NCBI GenBank assembly: GCA_034435055.1
Contig: DAOTXS010000043.1
Span: forward strand, 62,001-126,000
DNA: 64,000 bases
Direction of reading: 5' to 3'
Origin: DAOTXS01 sp034435055
GTDB lineage: Bacteria; Chloroflexota; Anaerolineae; UBA4142
The translations under genes were made by a program, and so were the position numbers. Of this stretch, positions 15,493-24,355 are shown one piece after another. A model generated the notes under the pieces. It did no database searches. It was given only the letters and a program-made list of their open reading frames with translations, and was not told the DNA's origin. Position 1 is the first letter of the stretch. Each line of letters opens with the position of its first letter.

Positions 15493-16691
15493 ATGATTTA
15501 TCGAAGCAAGGTTTCACGACGCGCGCGGTTCACGCCGGCGAATGCGTGCCGCCCGGCGATTTTGTCCCGGTTGCCACGCCGATTCATCCCAGTGTTGGTT
15601 TTCTGTACGAAAATATGGATGATCTCGACGCGGTGTTTGCAACAACGCGCCCGGGCTATGTTTATCCGCGGCATGGCAGTCCAACCGTCGCCGCGTTTGA
15701 GAATGCGGTTGCGTTACTGGAACAGGGTCAAGCCGCGCACGCGTTCAGCACCGGGATGGCGGCAATTCACGCGGCGCTCCTCGCCGCCGGCGCGCGCGCC
15801 GGCACGACGATTGTCGCCGCGCAAGATTTGTACGGCGCGACGACCGTTCTCGTTTCGCGGTTGATGACTGAACTTGGCGTGAATGTGCAATCGGTCGATG
15901 TTGCGAATTTGCCAGCCGTCGAAAAAATGGTCGCGCAAACCAAGCCGATTGCGCTCCTCGCGGAAACAATTTCCAATCCGTTGTTAAAAGTCGCCGATAT
16001 TTTTGCGCTTGCTGAAATTGCGCATCGACACGGCGCGCAACTTTTGATCGACAACACATTTGCGTCGCCGTACTTGTGCAACCCGCTCGCGCTCGGTGCG
16101 GATTACGTGATTCACAGCGCGACGAAATATCTGGGTGGGCATGGCGATGTGATGGCGGGCGTTGTTGTCACCTCGAACGAGAATCGCGCGAAATTGTACG
16201 AACTGAACAAACTTGTCGGCGGAACGCTGGGTCCGTTTGAAGCGTGGCTTGCGTTGCGCGGTTTGAAAACTTTATCGTTACGCGTGCGCCAGCAATGTGC
16301 GAACGCGCAACAGATTGCCGAGTGGCTGGCGGCGCATCCCGCCATCGCGCAAGTCAATTATCCCGGCTTGGTCTCGCATCCGCAACACGCGCTTGCCAAT
16401 CGATTGTTCGGCGAGCGTGGTTTTGGCGGCGTGCTGTCATTTGAAATCAAAAACGCAGATCGCGCGCGCATCTTTCGATTTATGGAATCACTTGAACTGT
16501 GTTTGCCGGCGACAACCCTCGGCGATATTTATTCGCTCGTACTTCACCCGGCAACTTCGTCGCATCGCGGCTTGACGGAAGCGGAGCGCGCGCGAATTGG
16601 AATTCGTGAAGGCTTGGTGCGTTTGTCGGCAGGGATCGAGGATGTGGCGGACATTATCGCGGATTTGGCGCGCGCGTTGGGGAACGTGTAA
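15489..16691 (+). CDS. Cys/Met metabolism PLP-dependent enzyme (cystathionine gamma-synthase/lyase family)
   Basis: The protein has 400 residues. The PLP-lysine region reads HSATKYLGGHGDVMAG, with AFSTGMAAIHA near residue 90 and the C-terminal SRHxGL-like segment TSSHRGLTEAERARIGI. The family includes cystathionine gamma-synthase, gamma-lyase and methionine gamma-lyase; residue differences do not decide which. It is coupled to the AlaX-like gene through an ATGA overlap. A start four codons upstream is possible but less likely. Confidence 0.88.
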   Translation: MNDLSKQGFTTRAVHAGECVPPGDFVPVATPIHPSVGFLYENMDDLDAVFATTRPGYVYPRHGSPTVAAFENAVALLEQGQAAHAFSTGMAAIHAALLAAGARAGTTIVAAQDLYGATTVLVSRLMTELGVNVQSVDVANLPAVEKMVAQTKPIALLAETISNPLLKVADIFALAEIAHRHGAQLLIDNTFASPYLCNPLALGADYVIHSATKYLGGHGDVMAGVVVTSNENRAKLYELNKLVGGTLGPFEAWLALRGLKTLSLRVRQQCANAQQIAEWLAAHPAIAQVNYPGLVSHPQHALANRLFGERGFGGVLSFEIKNADRARIFRFMESLELCLPATTLGDIYSLVLHPATSSHRGLTEAERARIGIREGLVRLSAGIEDVADIIADLARALGNV

Positions 16692-16759
16692 AGTTTGGAT
16701 TTGCGCGAATTTTTGAATGATGATAAACTTGTTTTGCTCGTGAGAAGGAGAAAAGCTAT

Positions 16760-19700
16760 TTGTCTGCACGTTCTATGTATTTGCGCCGGCGTCGCCAGAA
16801 GAAAACCGCCGCGCCCATCGTCTTGCGTTTGATGCTGGGAACTCTGGCGGTCATCGCCGGTTTCATCCTCACTGCCATCGGCGCGGGCGCCGCGTCTGCC
16901 GCCGCACTCTATCAATATTACGCCAAAGACTTGCCCGCCCCCGGCGAAATCGTTACCCAAACCCAACAACAATTCAAAACAACGCGCATTTTTGATCGCA
17001 CCGGTCAAAACTTGCTGTACGAAATCATCGATCCGCAAGGTGGCAACCGTACCGTTGTGCCGCTCGACCGCATCCCCGAACATTGCAAGAACGCGACGGT
17101 TGCGCTCGAAGATAAAAATTTCTGGACGAATCCTGGGTACGATTGGTATGGTATTCTACGCGCGGCGTGGACGACGATTCGCGGCGAACAGGTGCAAGGC
17201 GCCAGTACGATCACGCAACAGTTGGTCAAAAATGTTTTGATCCCGGAATCGGAACGAATGGTGCGCGATCCCGGCGACATTGCGACGTACAATCGTAAAG
17301 CGAAGGAACTCATCCTCTCGGTTGCGATTTCCGATAGCTATTCCAAGCGTGACATCCTCGGTTGGTATTTGAACGCCAACAACTATGGCTCGCTGGCGTA
17401 CGGGATTGAAGCCGCGGCGGAAACGTACTTTGGCAAGCACGTGCAAGACCTTGATCTCGCGGAATGTGCCACGCTCGCGCCGATTCCGCAATACCCCGCG
17501 CTGAATCCCATCGACAATCCGCAAAAAGCGGTCGAACGCCGCAACATCGTGCTGGATCAAATGTACTTGCAGGGATACATCACGCAGGAAGAAGCAATTG
17601 CGGCGAAATCGGCGCGGATGCGCATCACGCCCAAACGCTTCGACATTCGCGCGCCGCATTTTGTCTTTTACGTCCGCCAGCAACTCGAAAGCAAGTTTGG
17701 TTCGGAGGTGTTGTATCGCGGCGGGCTGAACGTGATTACGACACTCGATTACAACATTCAACAAGAAGCCGAACGCATTGCGCGCGAACAAGTTGCAAAA
17801 TTGACGGCGGAAAAACGCAACGTTACGAACGCGTCAGTCGTCGTCATCAAACCCAGCACCGGCGAAATCGTCGCGATGGTTGGCTCGGTCGATTTTTTCA
17901 ACCGCGACATCGATGGTCAAGTGAATGTCGCGCTTGCGCCGCGCCAGCCCGGCTCATCGTTCAAGATTTTCACATACCTCACCGCGTTTGCGCAAGGATA
18001 CACGCCAGCGTCGGTGTTGATGGATGTGCGGACTGTATTTGATGATGCGCCGAATCCCCCGTACGTGCCGGAAAATTACGACCGCAAATATCACGGGCCT
18101 GTCCGGTTACGTACCGCGCTGGGTTCGTCGTACAACATTCCGGCGGTCAAACTTTTGCAACTCGTCGGCGTCAAAGATGTCGTGAATTATGCGCATCGGA
18201 TGGGCATCAACACGCTCAACCGTGACAAGTACGGACTGGCGTTGACCCTCGGCGGGGGCGAAACAACCCTGCTCGATATGACGTACGCGAATAGCGTTTT
18301 GGCAAATCAAGGGGTGATGGTAGGCGTGCCGGTGCCGAGCAACGAACGCAAACCCGGCTTTCGTGAACTTGATCCAGTTGGAATTTCAAAAGTCGTCGAT
18401 GCGAGCAACAAAACGCTGTACGAATTCAAAGAGCCGCAGAAACAACAAATCCTTACGCCACAACTGGCGTACTTGATGAGCGATATTTTGTCGGACAATA
18501 CCGCGCGCACGCCGGGTTTCGGCTCGAACAGCGTATTGAAACTTTCGCGTCCCGCCGCGGTGAAAACGGGGACGACTTCCGATTGGCGCGATAATTGGAC
18601 GATTGGGTACACGCCGGATTACGCCGTCGGTGTGTGGGTGGGTAACGCCGACAATTCCGAAATGGAACACATCAGCGGCGTCAGCGGCGCGGGACCCATT
18701 TGGCGCGACTTGATGGAAAAAATTCATCAGACGTTGCCGGTCAAACCATTCGTCGAGCCGCCGGGAATGGTGCGCGTCGAAGTGTGTGCGACAAGCGGAC
18801 TTTTACCGACGCCGTTTTGTCCGGAGCGCGTCAAGGAATTGTTCATCGCCGGACGCGAACCCAAATCGTTCGACAACATTTGGCAATCGTTCCGCATTTA
18901 CCGACCGACCGGTAAACTGGCGACCGTTTATTGTCCGCCCGATCAAGTGCAAGACAAGGTTTTTCCGATTTATCCACCCGAAGCCGCGGATTGGATTCGT
19001 GAAAACAATGTGCCACAACCGCCGACTGAATACGAACCGAGTTGTCGTGGCTCTGCGCAAGGCGGCGATGTGGCGATCACTGCCCCGGCATCGTACTCGA
19101 CGATACGCGGCGCGGTGACGATTGTCGGCAACACGCGTGTCGATAATCTCGATGTGTATCGTTTGTCCTTTGGTCGCGGCATCGACCCGACGCAATGGAC
19201 GCAAATCGGCGGCGACCGGCGCGACCGCGTCGATAACGGTCATCTGGGAACCTGGGATGTGTCCGGGCTCGATGGTTTGTACACGTTGAAATTGACGGTG
19301 GTCAATCGAGCGGGACAATTGCAAGAAGCCGCGATTCAAGTCATCGTCGATAATCAACCGCCGACGGTGAAATTTGTCAATCCACAAAACGGCGCGGTCT
19401 ATAGCCCGGAAAAAGACGAATGGGTTTCTATCGGCGTCGATGCGGTGGACAATGCGTCGATGAAGCAAGTGGAATTCTACGTCGATGGTGCGTACATCGG
19501 CGCGAGTACGGTTGCGCCATTCAATCGACGATGGACGATCAAGATGTCGGACACGTTGACCAAGACGCTTGCCGCCGCCGTAGCCGTGACACCGACGAAT
19601 CCGATCACCGTTACGCGCACGGTAACAAACCCGGACAATTCGGTGATCGTCGAGCAGTTGATCGGTCAAGTGAGCCGCGTAACCGCGCCCGCGCCGGCGA

Positions 19701-19873
19701 TTACCGCAATCTTTACAAACGGCGTCGTGTTGGTTTCGAATACCGTAACCTTGCCCAACAATCCCGGCTTTGTCGAATCGCACACGCTCAAAGTTGTTGC
19801 CATCGACGCGGCGGGGAATCGCACCGAAAGCAACACCATCACGATTTTTGTTCAACGCGCGGTGAAAAAATAG
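16760..19873 (+). CDS. Class A penicillin-binding protein (PBP1A type) with C-terminal Ig-like domains
   Basis: The protein has 1037 residues and starts at TTG after GAAGGAG. One membrane segment (about 22-50) is followed by a GT51 glycosyltransferase domain (ALEDKNFW about 114-121, GASTITQQLVKN), then the transpeptidase domain with SxxK at S399-K402, SSYNIPAVK, and KTGT at 602-605. It polymerises and crosslinks peptidoglycan. After about residue 770 come two or more beta-rich repeats (PASYSTIRGAVTIVG; QPPTVKFVNPQNGAV), as in bacterial Ig-like adhesion modules, which lengthen the protein well past the usual size. Confidence 0.94.
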   Translation: MSARSMYLRRRRQKKTAAPIVLRLMLGTLAVIAGFILTAIGAGAASAAALYQYYAKDLPAPGEIVTQTQQQFKTTRIFDRTGQNLLYEIIDPQGGNRTVVPLDRIPEHCKNATVALEDKNFWTNPGYDWYGILRAAWTTIRGEQVQGASTITQQLVKNVLIPESERMVRDPGDIATYNRKAKELILSVAISDSYSKRDILGWYLNANNYGSLAYGIEAAAETYFGKHVQDLDLAECATLAPIPQYPALNPIDNPQKAVERRNIVLDQMYLQGYITQEEAIAAKSARMRITPKRFDIRAPHFVFYVRQQLESKFGSEVLYRGGLNVITTLDYNIQQEAERIAREQVAKLTAEKRNVTNASVVVIKPSTGEIVAMVGSVDFFNRDIDGQVNVALAPRQPGSSFKIFTYLTAFAQGYTPASVLMDVRTVFDDAPNPPYVPENYDRKYHGPVRLRTALGSSYNIPAVKLLQLVGVKDVVNYAHRMGINTLNRDKYGLALTLGGGETTLLDMTYANSVLANQGVMVGVPVPSNERKPGFRELDPVGISKVVDASNKTLYEFKEPQKQQILTPQLAYLMSDILSDNTARTPGFGSNSVLKLSRPAAVKTGTTSDWRDNWTIGYTPDYAVGVWVGNADNSEMEHISGVSGAGPIWRDLMEKIHQTLPVKPFVEPPGMVRVEVCATSGLLPTPFCPERVKELFIAGREPKSFDNIWQSFRIYRPTGKLATVYCPPDQVQDKVFPIYPPEAADWIRENNVPQPPTEYEPSCRGSAQGGDVAITAPASYSTIRGAVTIVGNTRVDNLDVYRLSFGRGIDPTQWTQIGGDRRDRVDNGHLGTWDVSGLDGLYTLKLTVVNRAGQLQEAAIQVIVDNQPPTVKFVNPQNGAVYSPEKDEWVSIGVDAVDNASMKQVEFYVDGAYIGASTVAPFNRRWTIKMSDTLTKTLAAAVAVTPTNPITVTRTVTNPDNSVIVEQLIGQVSRVTAPAPAITAIFTNGVVLVSNTVTLPNNPGFVESHTLKVVAIDAAGNRTESNTITIFVQRAVKK

Positions 19874-20060
19874 AATCCACAGACTTGTCAGATTACACAG
19901 CTCACCTTACGCAAACCGAATTGTTTTACCGCCAAGCCCACGGAGACCGCTGAGATTTTTCAGGATTTTTCTCTGCGAACTTTGCGTTCTCAGCGGTGAA
20001 ATTGCGTAACGTCAGTTACACAGATTTCGTTTTCTGCGTAATCTGTGTAATCTGCGGATT
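19874..20060. repeat. CAGATTACACAG word hairpin, interrupted by the 115-bp element
   Basis: The left arm (AATCCACAGA...AGATTACACAG, 19874-19900) and right arm (20016-20060, ending in AATCTGTGTAATCTGCGGATT) would pair if the element at 19901-20015 were removed. The element thus appears to have inserted into an older hairpin repeat. Confidence 0.7.
19901..20015 (+). mobile_element. 115-bp MITE-like element, copy 1
   Basis: The ends are CTCACCTTACGCAA and, inverted, CTGACGTTACGCAA (14 bp, two mismatches). An inner inverted repeat CCGCTGAGA/TCTCAGCGG lies at about 19948-19956 and 19987-19995. It is flanked by an 8-base direct repeat TTACACAG (19893-19900 and 20016-20023), as expected for target duplication. 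It is 115 bp, like the copy at 49191, and differs from it at only three positions. It has no coding capacity, so it would be a non-autonomous element. Confidence 0.85.
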
Positions 20061-20091
20061 GATAATGCATCTAGCGAATTGGGGAGGACAG

Positions 20092-20448
20092 TTGTTTCAG
20101 AAACGGGTTGGGATAATTGTTTGGTTGCTAGCCATGTTGCTCGTCGCGTGCGGCGGAAATGCCGTCGGCGATGGCACGCCGATTACTATCGTCGCCAAAG
20201 AATTCAAGTTCGAGCCGGCGGAGATTACGGTTGCGCCGGGGCAAGCCGTCAAACTGACACTCAAGAACGAAGGCGTAATCGATCACGATTTGATGATCAA
20301 AGCAATTGGTTTCAAAATCACGGCACAACCCGGCAAATCCGAAACCAAAACATTTGTCGCGCCCACCGCACCCGGCACGTACGACATCGATTGCGACATC
20401 GCCGGGCACAAGGATGCCGGGATGACCGGCAAGTTGATCGTCAAGTAA
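20092..20448 (+). CDS. Cupredoxin-domain lipoprotein
   Basis: The protein has about 118 residues. It has a hydrophobic signal with lipobox LLVACGG, then a small beta-sandwich with type 1 copper ligands: His in IDHDLMI, and Cys, His and Met in DCDIAGHKDAGMTG. It probably carries electrons on the outer face of the membrane. The TTG at 20092 is chosen because GGGGAGG lies four bases upstream (20081-20087); an ATG at 20065 is in frame but has no ribosome site. The gene follows the 115-bp element. Confidence 0.85.
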   Translation: MFQKRVGIIVWLLAMLLVACGGNAVGDGTPITIVAKEFKFEPAEITVAPGQAVKLTLKNEGVIDHDLMIKAIGFKITAQPGKSETKTFVAPTAPGTYDIDCDIAGHKDAGMTGKLIVK

Positions 20449-20449
20449 A

Positions 20450-21244
20450 ATGTATATTCTCGTAACCAACGACGACGGCGTTGATGCACCCGGGTTGCTC
20501 GCACTCAAACAAGCTTTGCAATCGCTGGGCGAGGTGAAAGTGGTCGCGCCCGACCACAATTGGAGCGCGTCGGGACACACCAAAACGATGCACAAACCGT
20601 TGCGCGTGAATCAGGTTGCGCTGCGCGACGGCTCGCCGGCGTTCGCCACGGACGGCGCGCCCACCGATTGCGTGGCGTTGGTGATGCTGGGATTCTTGCC
20701 GGAAAAACCGGCGCTTGTGGTGAGCGGCATCAATCCCGGCGGCAATCTCGCGCACGATCTGACGTACTCTGGCACTGTCGCCGCGGCGATGGAAGGTACC
20801 ATCAACAACATTCCATCGATCGCAATTTCCATCGACGCGCATCATCGCCACAACATCGATTTCACGCCCGCCGCTGAAACTGTGCGGCGGATTGCGCGCC
20901 GCGTGCTGGAGCAAGGTTTACCGCAAGACACGTTTCTCAACGTCAACGTGCCGGACATTCCGTTCGAGCAACTCAAAGGCATTCGCATCACCCGGCTCGG
21001 CAAACGCATTTATCGCGACGAATTGATCGAACGGATCGACCCGTACGGCAAACGGTATTACTGGATCGGCGGCGAACCGCCCGCCGGCGCAATCGAAGAA
21101 GCCGGGACGGATGTGTGGGCAGTGGCGCAACACTTTGTTTCGATTACGCCGGTGCATTTGGATTTAACAAGTCACGCGCTGATCGAACCACTCAAAGCGT
21201 GGGAAGACGGCGCGCTCTTTCAAAACCACAAAGGCGTGGTATAA
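20450..21244 (+). CDS. surE: SurE 5'/3'-nucleotidase
   Basis: The protein has 264 residues with the SurE motifs NDDG at the N-terminus (about 7-10), APDHNWSASGHT, SGINPGGNLAHDLTYSGTVAAAMEG and VNVPD. It is a metal-dependent phosphatase acting on nucleoside monophosphates and short polyphosphates. The start is two bases after the cupredoxin stop, so translation is probably coupled. Confidence 0.94.
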   Translation: MYILVTNDDGVDAPGLLALKQALQSLGEVKVVAPDHNWSASGHTKTMHKPLRVNQVALRDGSPAFATDGAPTDCVALVMLGFLPEKPALVVSGINPGGNLAHDLTYSGTVAAAMEGTINNIPSIAISIDAHHRHNIDFTPAAETVRRIARRVLEQGLPQDTFLNVNVPDIPFEQLKGIRITRLGKRIYRDELIERIDPYGKRYYWIGGEPPAGAIEEAGTDVWAVAQHFVSITPVHLDLTSHALIEPLKAWEDGALFQNHKGVV

Positions 21245-21245
21245 T
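21237..21245 (+). promoter_or_regulatory. Extended -10 promoter of the BCAT gene
   Basis: TGGTATAAT at 21237-21245 overlaps the surE stop codon. An AAAGGAGGG ribosome site and ATG at 21284 follow. Confidence 0.65.
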
Positions 21246-21283
21246 CGATTGGACACGCCATCACCCAAAGGAGGGTCAACTCG

Positions 21284-22237
21284 ATGGTACAAGCAACGCG
21301 AACGTCTCTACCAACCACACCGGTCACCCAGCGACCGCAGTGGGCGTTTTTCAAAGGCGAATTCGTGCCCATCGCCGATGCTAAAATCAGCATCATGTCG
21401 CAAGTGGTCAATTACGGGATCGGCGCGTTCGGCGGCATCCGCGCGTATTGGAACGATGATCGCCAACAACTCTACGTTTTTCGCATTCACGATCACGTCC
21501 GCCGCTTTCTCAACTCGTGCAAGTTGTTCAACGCGACGCTACCGTACTCTGCCGATGACCTCAAGCGCGTCATCATCGATCTCTTGCGCCGCGAAGGTTA
21601 TCACGAAGACGCGTACGTCCGCCCGCTCCTCTACAATGCGACGGAAGACATCACGCCGCGTTTGTACGATGTTGAATTTCAGTTTGCGTGTTTCAGCCGG
21701 CCGCAAGGCAATTACATCAAACTCCAAGTCCACGCGTGCACGTCATCGTGGCGGCGCGTGGACGACAACAGCGTGCCGTCGCGCGGTAAATTGACCGGCA
21801 GTTACATCAATTCGGCGTTTGCCAAAAGCGAAGCGCACTGGAACGGGTACGACGAAGCGATTGTGCTGAATCAAGATGGACACATCGCCGAAGGCAGTGC
21901 GATGAATTTGTTCATCGTGCGGCACGGCAAACTCATCACGCCGCCCATCTTCGACAATATTCTGGAAGGCATCACACGCAACACCGTTCTGCAACTCGCG
22001 CACGATCTCGGCATTCCGGTTGATGAACGCTCAATTGACCGCACCGAATTGTACATCGCCGACGAAGTGTTCTTTTGCGGCACCGGCGCGCAAGTCGCCA
22101 TCGTCACCGAAATTGATCATCGTCGGATCGGGACGGGGCAAATCGGACCCATCGGACAAAAACTCCAAGAGACGTACTTTGGCGTCGTGCGCGGCAAGAA
22201 TCCCCAATATGCAGATTGGCTGACGTCGGTGTATTAA
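21284..22237 (+). CDS. Branched-chain amino acid aminotransferase (class IV)
   Basis: The protein has 317 residues. The class IV aminotransferase pattern is clear: YGIGAFGGIRAYW, R in VRPLLYNA, the PLP-lysine in the SYINSAFAKSEAHWNGYDEAIVLN region (seen as NSAFAKSEAHWNG), AEGSAMNLFIVR, and GITRNTVLQLAHDLG. It interconverts Leu, Ile and Val with 2-oxoacids. It has a strong Shine-Dalgarno sequence. D-amino-acid transaminase or ADC lyase members are less likely from these motifs. Confidence 0.88.
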   Translation: MVQATRTSLPTTPVTQRPQWAFFKGEFVPIADAKISIMSQVVNYGIGAFGGIRAYWNDDRQQLYVFRIHDHVRRFLNSCKLFNATLPYSADDLKRVIIDLLRREGYHEDAYVRPLLYNATEDITPRLYDVEFQFACFSRPQGNYIKLQVHACTSSWRRVDDNSVPSRGKLTGSYINSAFAKSEAHWNGYDEAIVLNQDGHIAEGSAMNLFIVRHGKLITPPIFDNILEGITRNTVLQLAHDLGIPVDERSIDRTELYIADEVFFCGTGAQVAIVTEIDHRRIGTGQIGPIGQKLQETYFGVVRGKNPQYADWLTSVY

Positions 22238-22241
22238 GTCA

Positions 22242-22310
22242 AAAGTATGAAGGATGAAGGCAGAATCGGTTGCTTGGTTTTTCATCCTTCATACTTTATT
22301 CTTCATCCTT
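22242..22310. repeat. AGTATGAAGGATGAAG word hairpin
   Basis: A perfect 17-bp inverted repeat (22242-22258 with 22281-22297) plus a third word copy (TTCTTCATCCTT) lies between the BCAT gene and the DUF1648 gene. It could fold in RNA and end the BCAT message, but it has no clear T-run. Confidence 0.85.
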
Positions 22311-22314
22311 GTCA

Positions 22315-22743
22315 ATGAACGCTCCACCCAACTTTCCTCCCGAAGCGCCCGAAACGTTATTCGTCGAAACGGAACCACCCGCGCCATCTGCGTTTGCGCT
22401 TGCGCTCGGCGAACTGTGGCGCGATCGGACGTATCAGTTCTGGCTCGTGCTGGCGTTGCTTGTCAATCTCGCGTTATTCATTTACCTCGCGGCACGCTTT
22501 AACACGTTGCCCGATCTGTTGCCATTGCATTTCGATTCCTTTGGTCAGCCCGACCGCATCGAATCCAAGACCGGCATCTTTGCTTTGCCCATCATCGGCA
22601 GTATTGTTTTCTTTTTGAATGCCGGTTTGGGCGTGCTCTTTCATCGCCGTGAACGCGCCGCAACGATTCTGTTGACCATCGGCGCGTTGTTTGTGCAGGT
22701 CTTGATGTGGTTCGTCGTGATCAACATCGCTGGACTCGTTTAA
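22315..22743 (+). CDS. DUF1648-type small membrane protein
   Basis: The protein has about 142 residues. It has three hydrophobic segments (about 40-60, 83-103, 115-140) and the DUF1648 motif LPDLLPLHFDSFGQPDR, with the typical PxHF and G-x-PD residues. The role of the family is unknown; some members are SdpI-like immunity or regulatory proteins. The start at 22315 is chosen because the upstream frame is repeat sequence. No ribosome site is visible. Confidence 0.7.
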   Translation: MNAPPNFPPEAPETLFVETEPPAPSAFALALGELWRDRTYQFWLVLALLVNLALFIYLAARFNTLPDLLPLHFDSFGQPDRIESKTGIFALPIIGSIVFFLNAGLGVLFHRRERAATILLTIGALFVQVLMWFVVINIAGLV

Positions 22744-22747
22744 CGCG

Positions 22748-23593
22748 ATGCTGATCAATTTTCTCATCGGCTTGCTCGGAGCTGGCACGATTGCCGCGCT
22801 GGCGTACTGGCGCGGCTCGTTGTCGTTGAGCGGCGCGCTGGGCACGGTTGTGGTTGGCACACTGATCTTTGCGATTGGCGGACTCACGTGGGCAGTCCTC
22901 CTCGTCGCATTCTTCATTACGTCGTCGGCGTTATCGCATTACAAAGCGCGCGCCAAAGAACCGCTCGCCGAAAAATTTCAAAAGGGGCATCGCCGCGATC
23001 TGGGACAGGTGTTGGCAAACGGCGGTTGCGCCGCGTTGATTGCGATTGCCTTTTTCATTCTGCCGCACCGTTGGCACTTTATTGGCTTTATCGGCGCGAT
23101 TGCGACGGTCAACGCCGACACGTGGGCAACGGAACTGGGTGTGTTGAGCAAAACGCCGCCGCGTTTGATCACGACCGGGCGCGTCGTCCCGGTGGGAACG
23201 AGCGGCGGCGTTACGTTGTTTGGCACCTTCGTTGCCTTGTGCGGCGCGCTCTTGATCGGCGGGCTTGCCTATTTTTTTGAAATGATTCAATCGGCGATTG
23301 TCAATGCCGGCAATTTCGTCTTCGTTTCGGAAGAAACTATTTTCGTCGGCGCCATCGCCGGACTTGCCGGCTCGCTGTTCGATTCCGTGCTGGGGGCGAC
23401 GATCCAAGCGACGTACTATTGCGATGTCGATCAAAAGGAAACCGAGTCGGCGATTCATCGGTGCGGTAACAAAACGCGGCTGATTCGCGGCTGGCGCTGG
23501 TTCGATAATGATTGGGTCAATTTCTTTGCAAGTATGTTCGGAAGTTTTGTTGCCTTGTTGGTGCATTTGGTTATCGTCGGTCCGTCTTTTTGA
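22748..23593 (+). CDS. DUF92/TMEM19 family membrane protein (possible phytol-phosphate kinase type)
   Basis: The protein has 281 residues and six or so hydrophobic segments. Conserved family features are SSALSHYK, RDLGQVLANGG, NADTWATELG, FDSVLGATIQATYYC and GWRWFDNDWVNF. The family includes the plant VTE6 kinase, which phosphorylates phytyl or geranylgeranyl phosphate; whether this protein does is unknown. It follows the DUF1648 gene by four bases. Confidence 0.82.
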   Translation: MLINFLIGLLGAGTIAALAYWRGSLSLSGALGTVVVGTLIFAIGGLTWAVLLVAFFITSSALSHYKARAKEPLAEKFQKGHRRDLGQVLANGGCAALIAIAFFILPHRWHFIGFIGAIATVNADTWATELGVLSKTPPRLITTGRVVPVGTSGGVTLFGTFVALCGALLIGGLAYFFEMIQSAIVNAGNFVFVSEETIFVGAIAGLAGSLFDSVLGATIQATYYCDVDQKETESAIHRCGNKTRLIRGWRWFDNDWVNFFASMFGSFVALLVHLVIVGPSF

Positions 23594-23618
23594 CACCGGT
23601 TGCGAGACAAGGTAGAAT
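23590..23618 (+). promoter_or_regulatory. Consensus promoter of rsmI, leaderless
   Basis: TTGACA (23590-23595), a 17-base spacer, TAGAAT (23613-23618). The ATG of rsmI is at 23627, about where transcription should begin, so a leaderless mRNA is predicted. The -35 box overlaps the DUF92 stop. Confidence 0.8.
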
Positions 23619-23626
23619 CGTAAACG

Positions 23627-24322
23627 ATGCTCCACATCGTCTCTACGCCAATTGGGAATCCGGACGACATCACGCTCCGCGCGTTGCGCGTGTTGCGCGA
23701 AGTGAATGTGGTGATTTGCGAAGAGCGGCGCGAAGGCGCGCGGCTCTTGAAACATTACCGAATCGAAAACACGCTCGTCGATCTGAACGAGCACAACGAA
23801 CGCGAACGCGTCCCGGAATTACTCGCGCGCTTGCAACGCGGCGAAACGCTCGCGCTGATTTCCGATCACGGCACGCCGCTGCTCGCCGATCCCGGCAATC
23901 GTTTGGTCGAACGCGCGATTGCCGCGGGGATGCCGGTCAGCGCAGTTCCCGGCGCATCGAGTTTTCTCGCCGCGCTTGTGGTCAGCGGACTGCCGCTGGA
24001 ACGATTTCGATTTGTGGGCAGGTTGCCGGCGAAAACGGAATTGCGGCGCGCCGCGCTCGCACAACTCCGCGACGAGCACGACACGTGGATCGTCTTTGAT
24101 ACGCCGTATCGATTCTCTGCTTTGCTAAACGATTTGCGGCAATCGCTCGGCGCGGAACGAAGGATCGTCGTCGCGTGTAATCTCACGATGCCGGCTGAGA
24201 ACATTGTGCGTGGCTCGGCAGCGCAGGTGTTCAAGCATTTTCAGCAACATCCGTTCAAGGGTGAGTTTGTCATTGTGGTTGCTGGCAAAAGCTCCGTAGA
24301 GTTACAGAGCAAACATTTTTAA
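23627..24322 (+). CDS. rsmI: RsmI-type 16S rRNA 2'-O-ribose methyltransferase (C1402)
   Basis: The protein has 231 residues and is the SAM-dependent methyltransferase of the tetrapyrrole methylase fold. It has VSTPIGNPDDITLRALRVL, the CEERREGARLLKHY motif, NERERVPELL, SDHGTPLLADPG, and VPGASSFLAALVVSGLP. It methylates C1402 of 16S rRNA together with RsmH. The length is short because the C-terminal HTH part seen in some members is missing. Confidence 0.9.
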   Translation: MLHIVSTPIGNPDDITLRALRVLREVNVVICEERREGARLLKHYRIENTLVDLNEHNERERVPELLARLQRGETLALISDHGTPLLADPGNRLVERAIAAGMPVSAVPGASSFLAALVVSGLPLERFRFVGRLPAKTELRRAALAQLRDEHDTWIVFDTPYRFSALLNDLRQSLGAERRIVVACNLTMPAENIVRGSAAQVFKHFQQHPFKGEFVIVVAGKSSVELQSKHF

Positions 24323-24355
24323 CTGTTTACTTTCTACCTGAAACTTGGAGTCACT

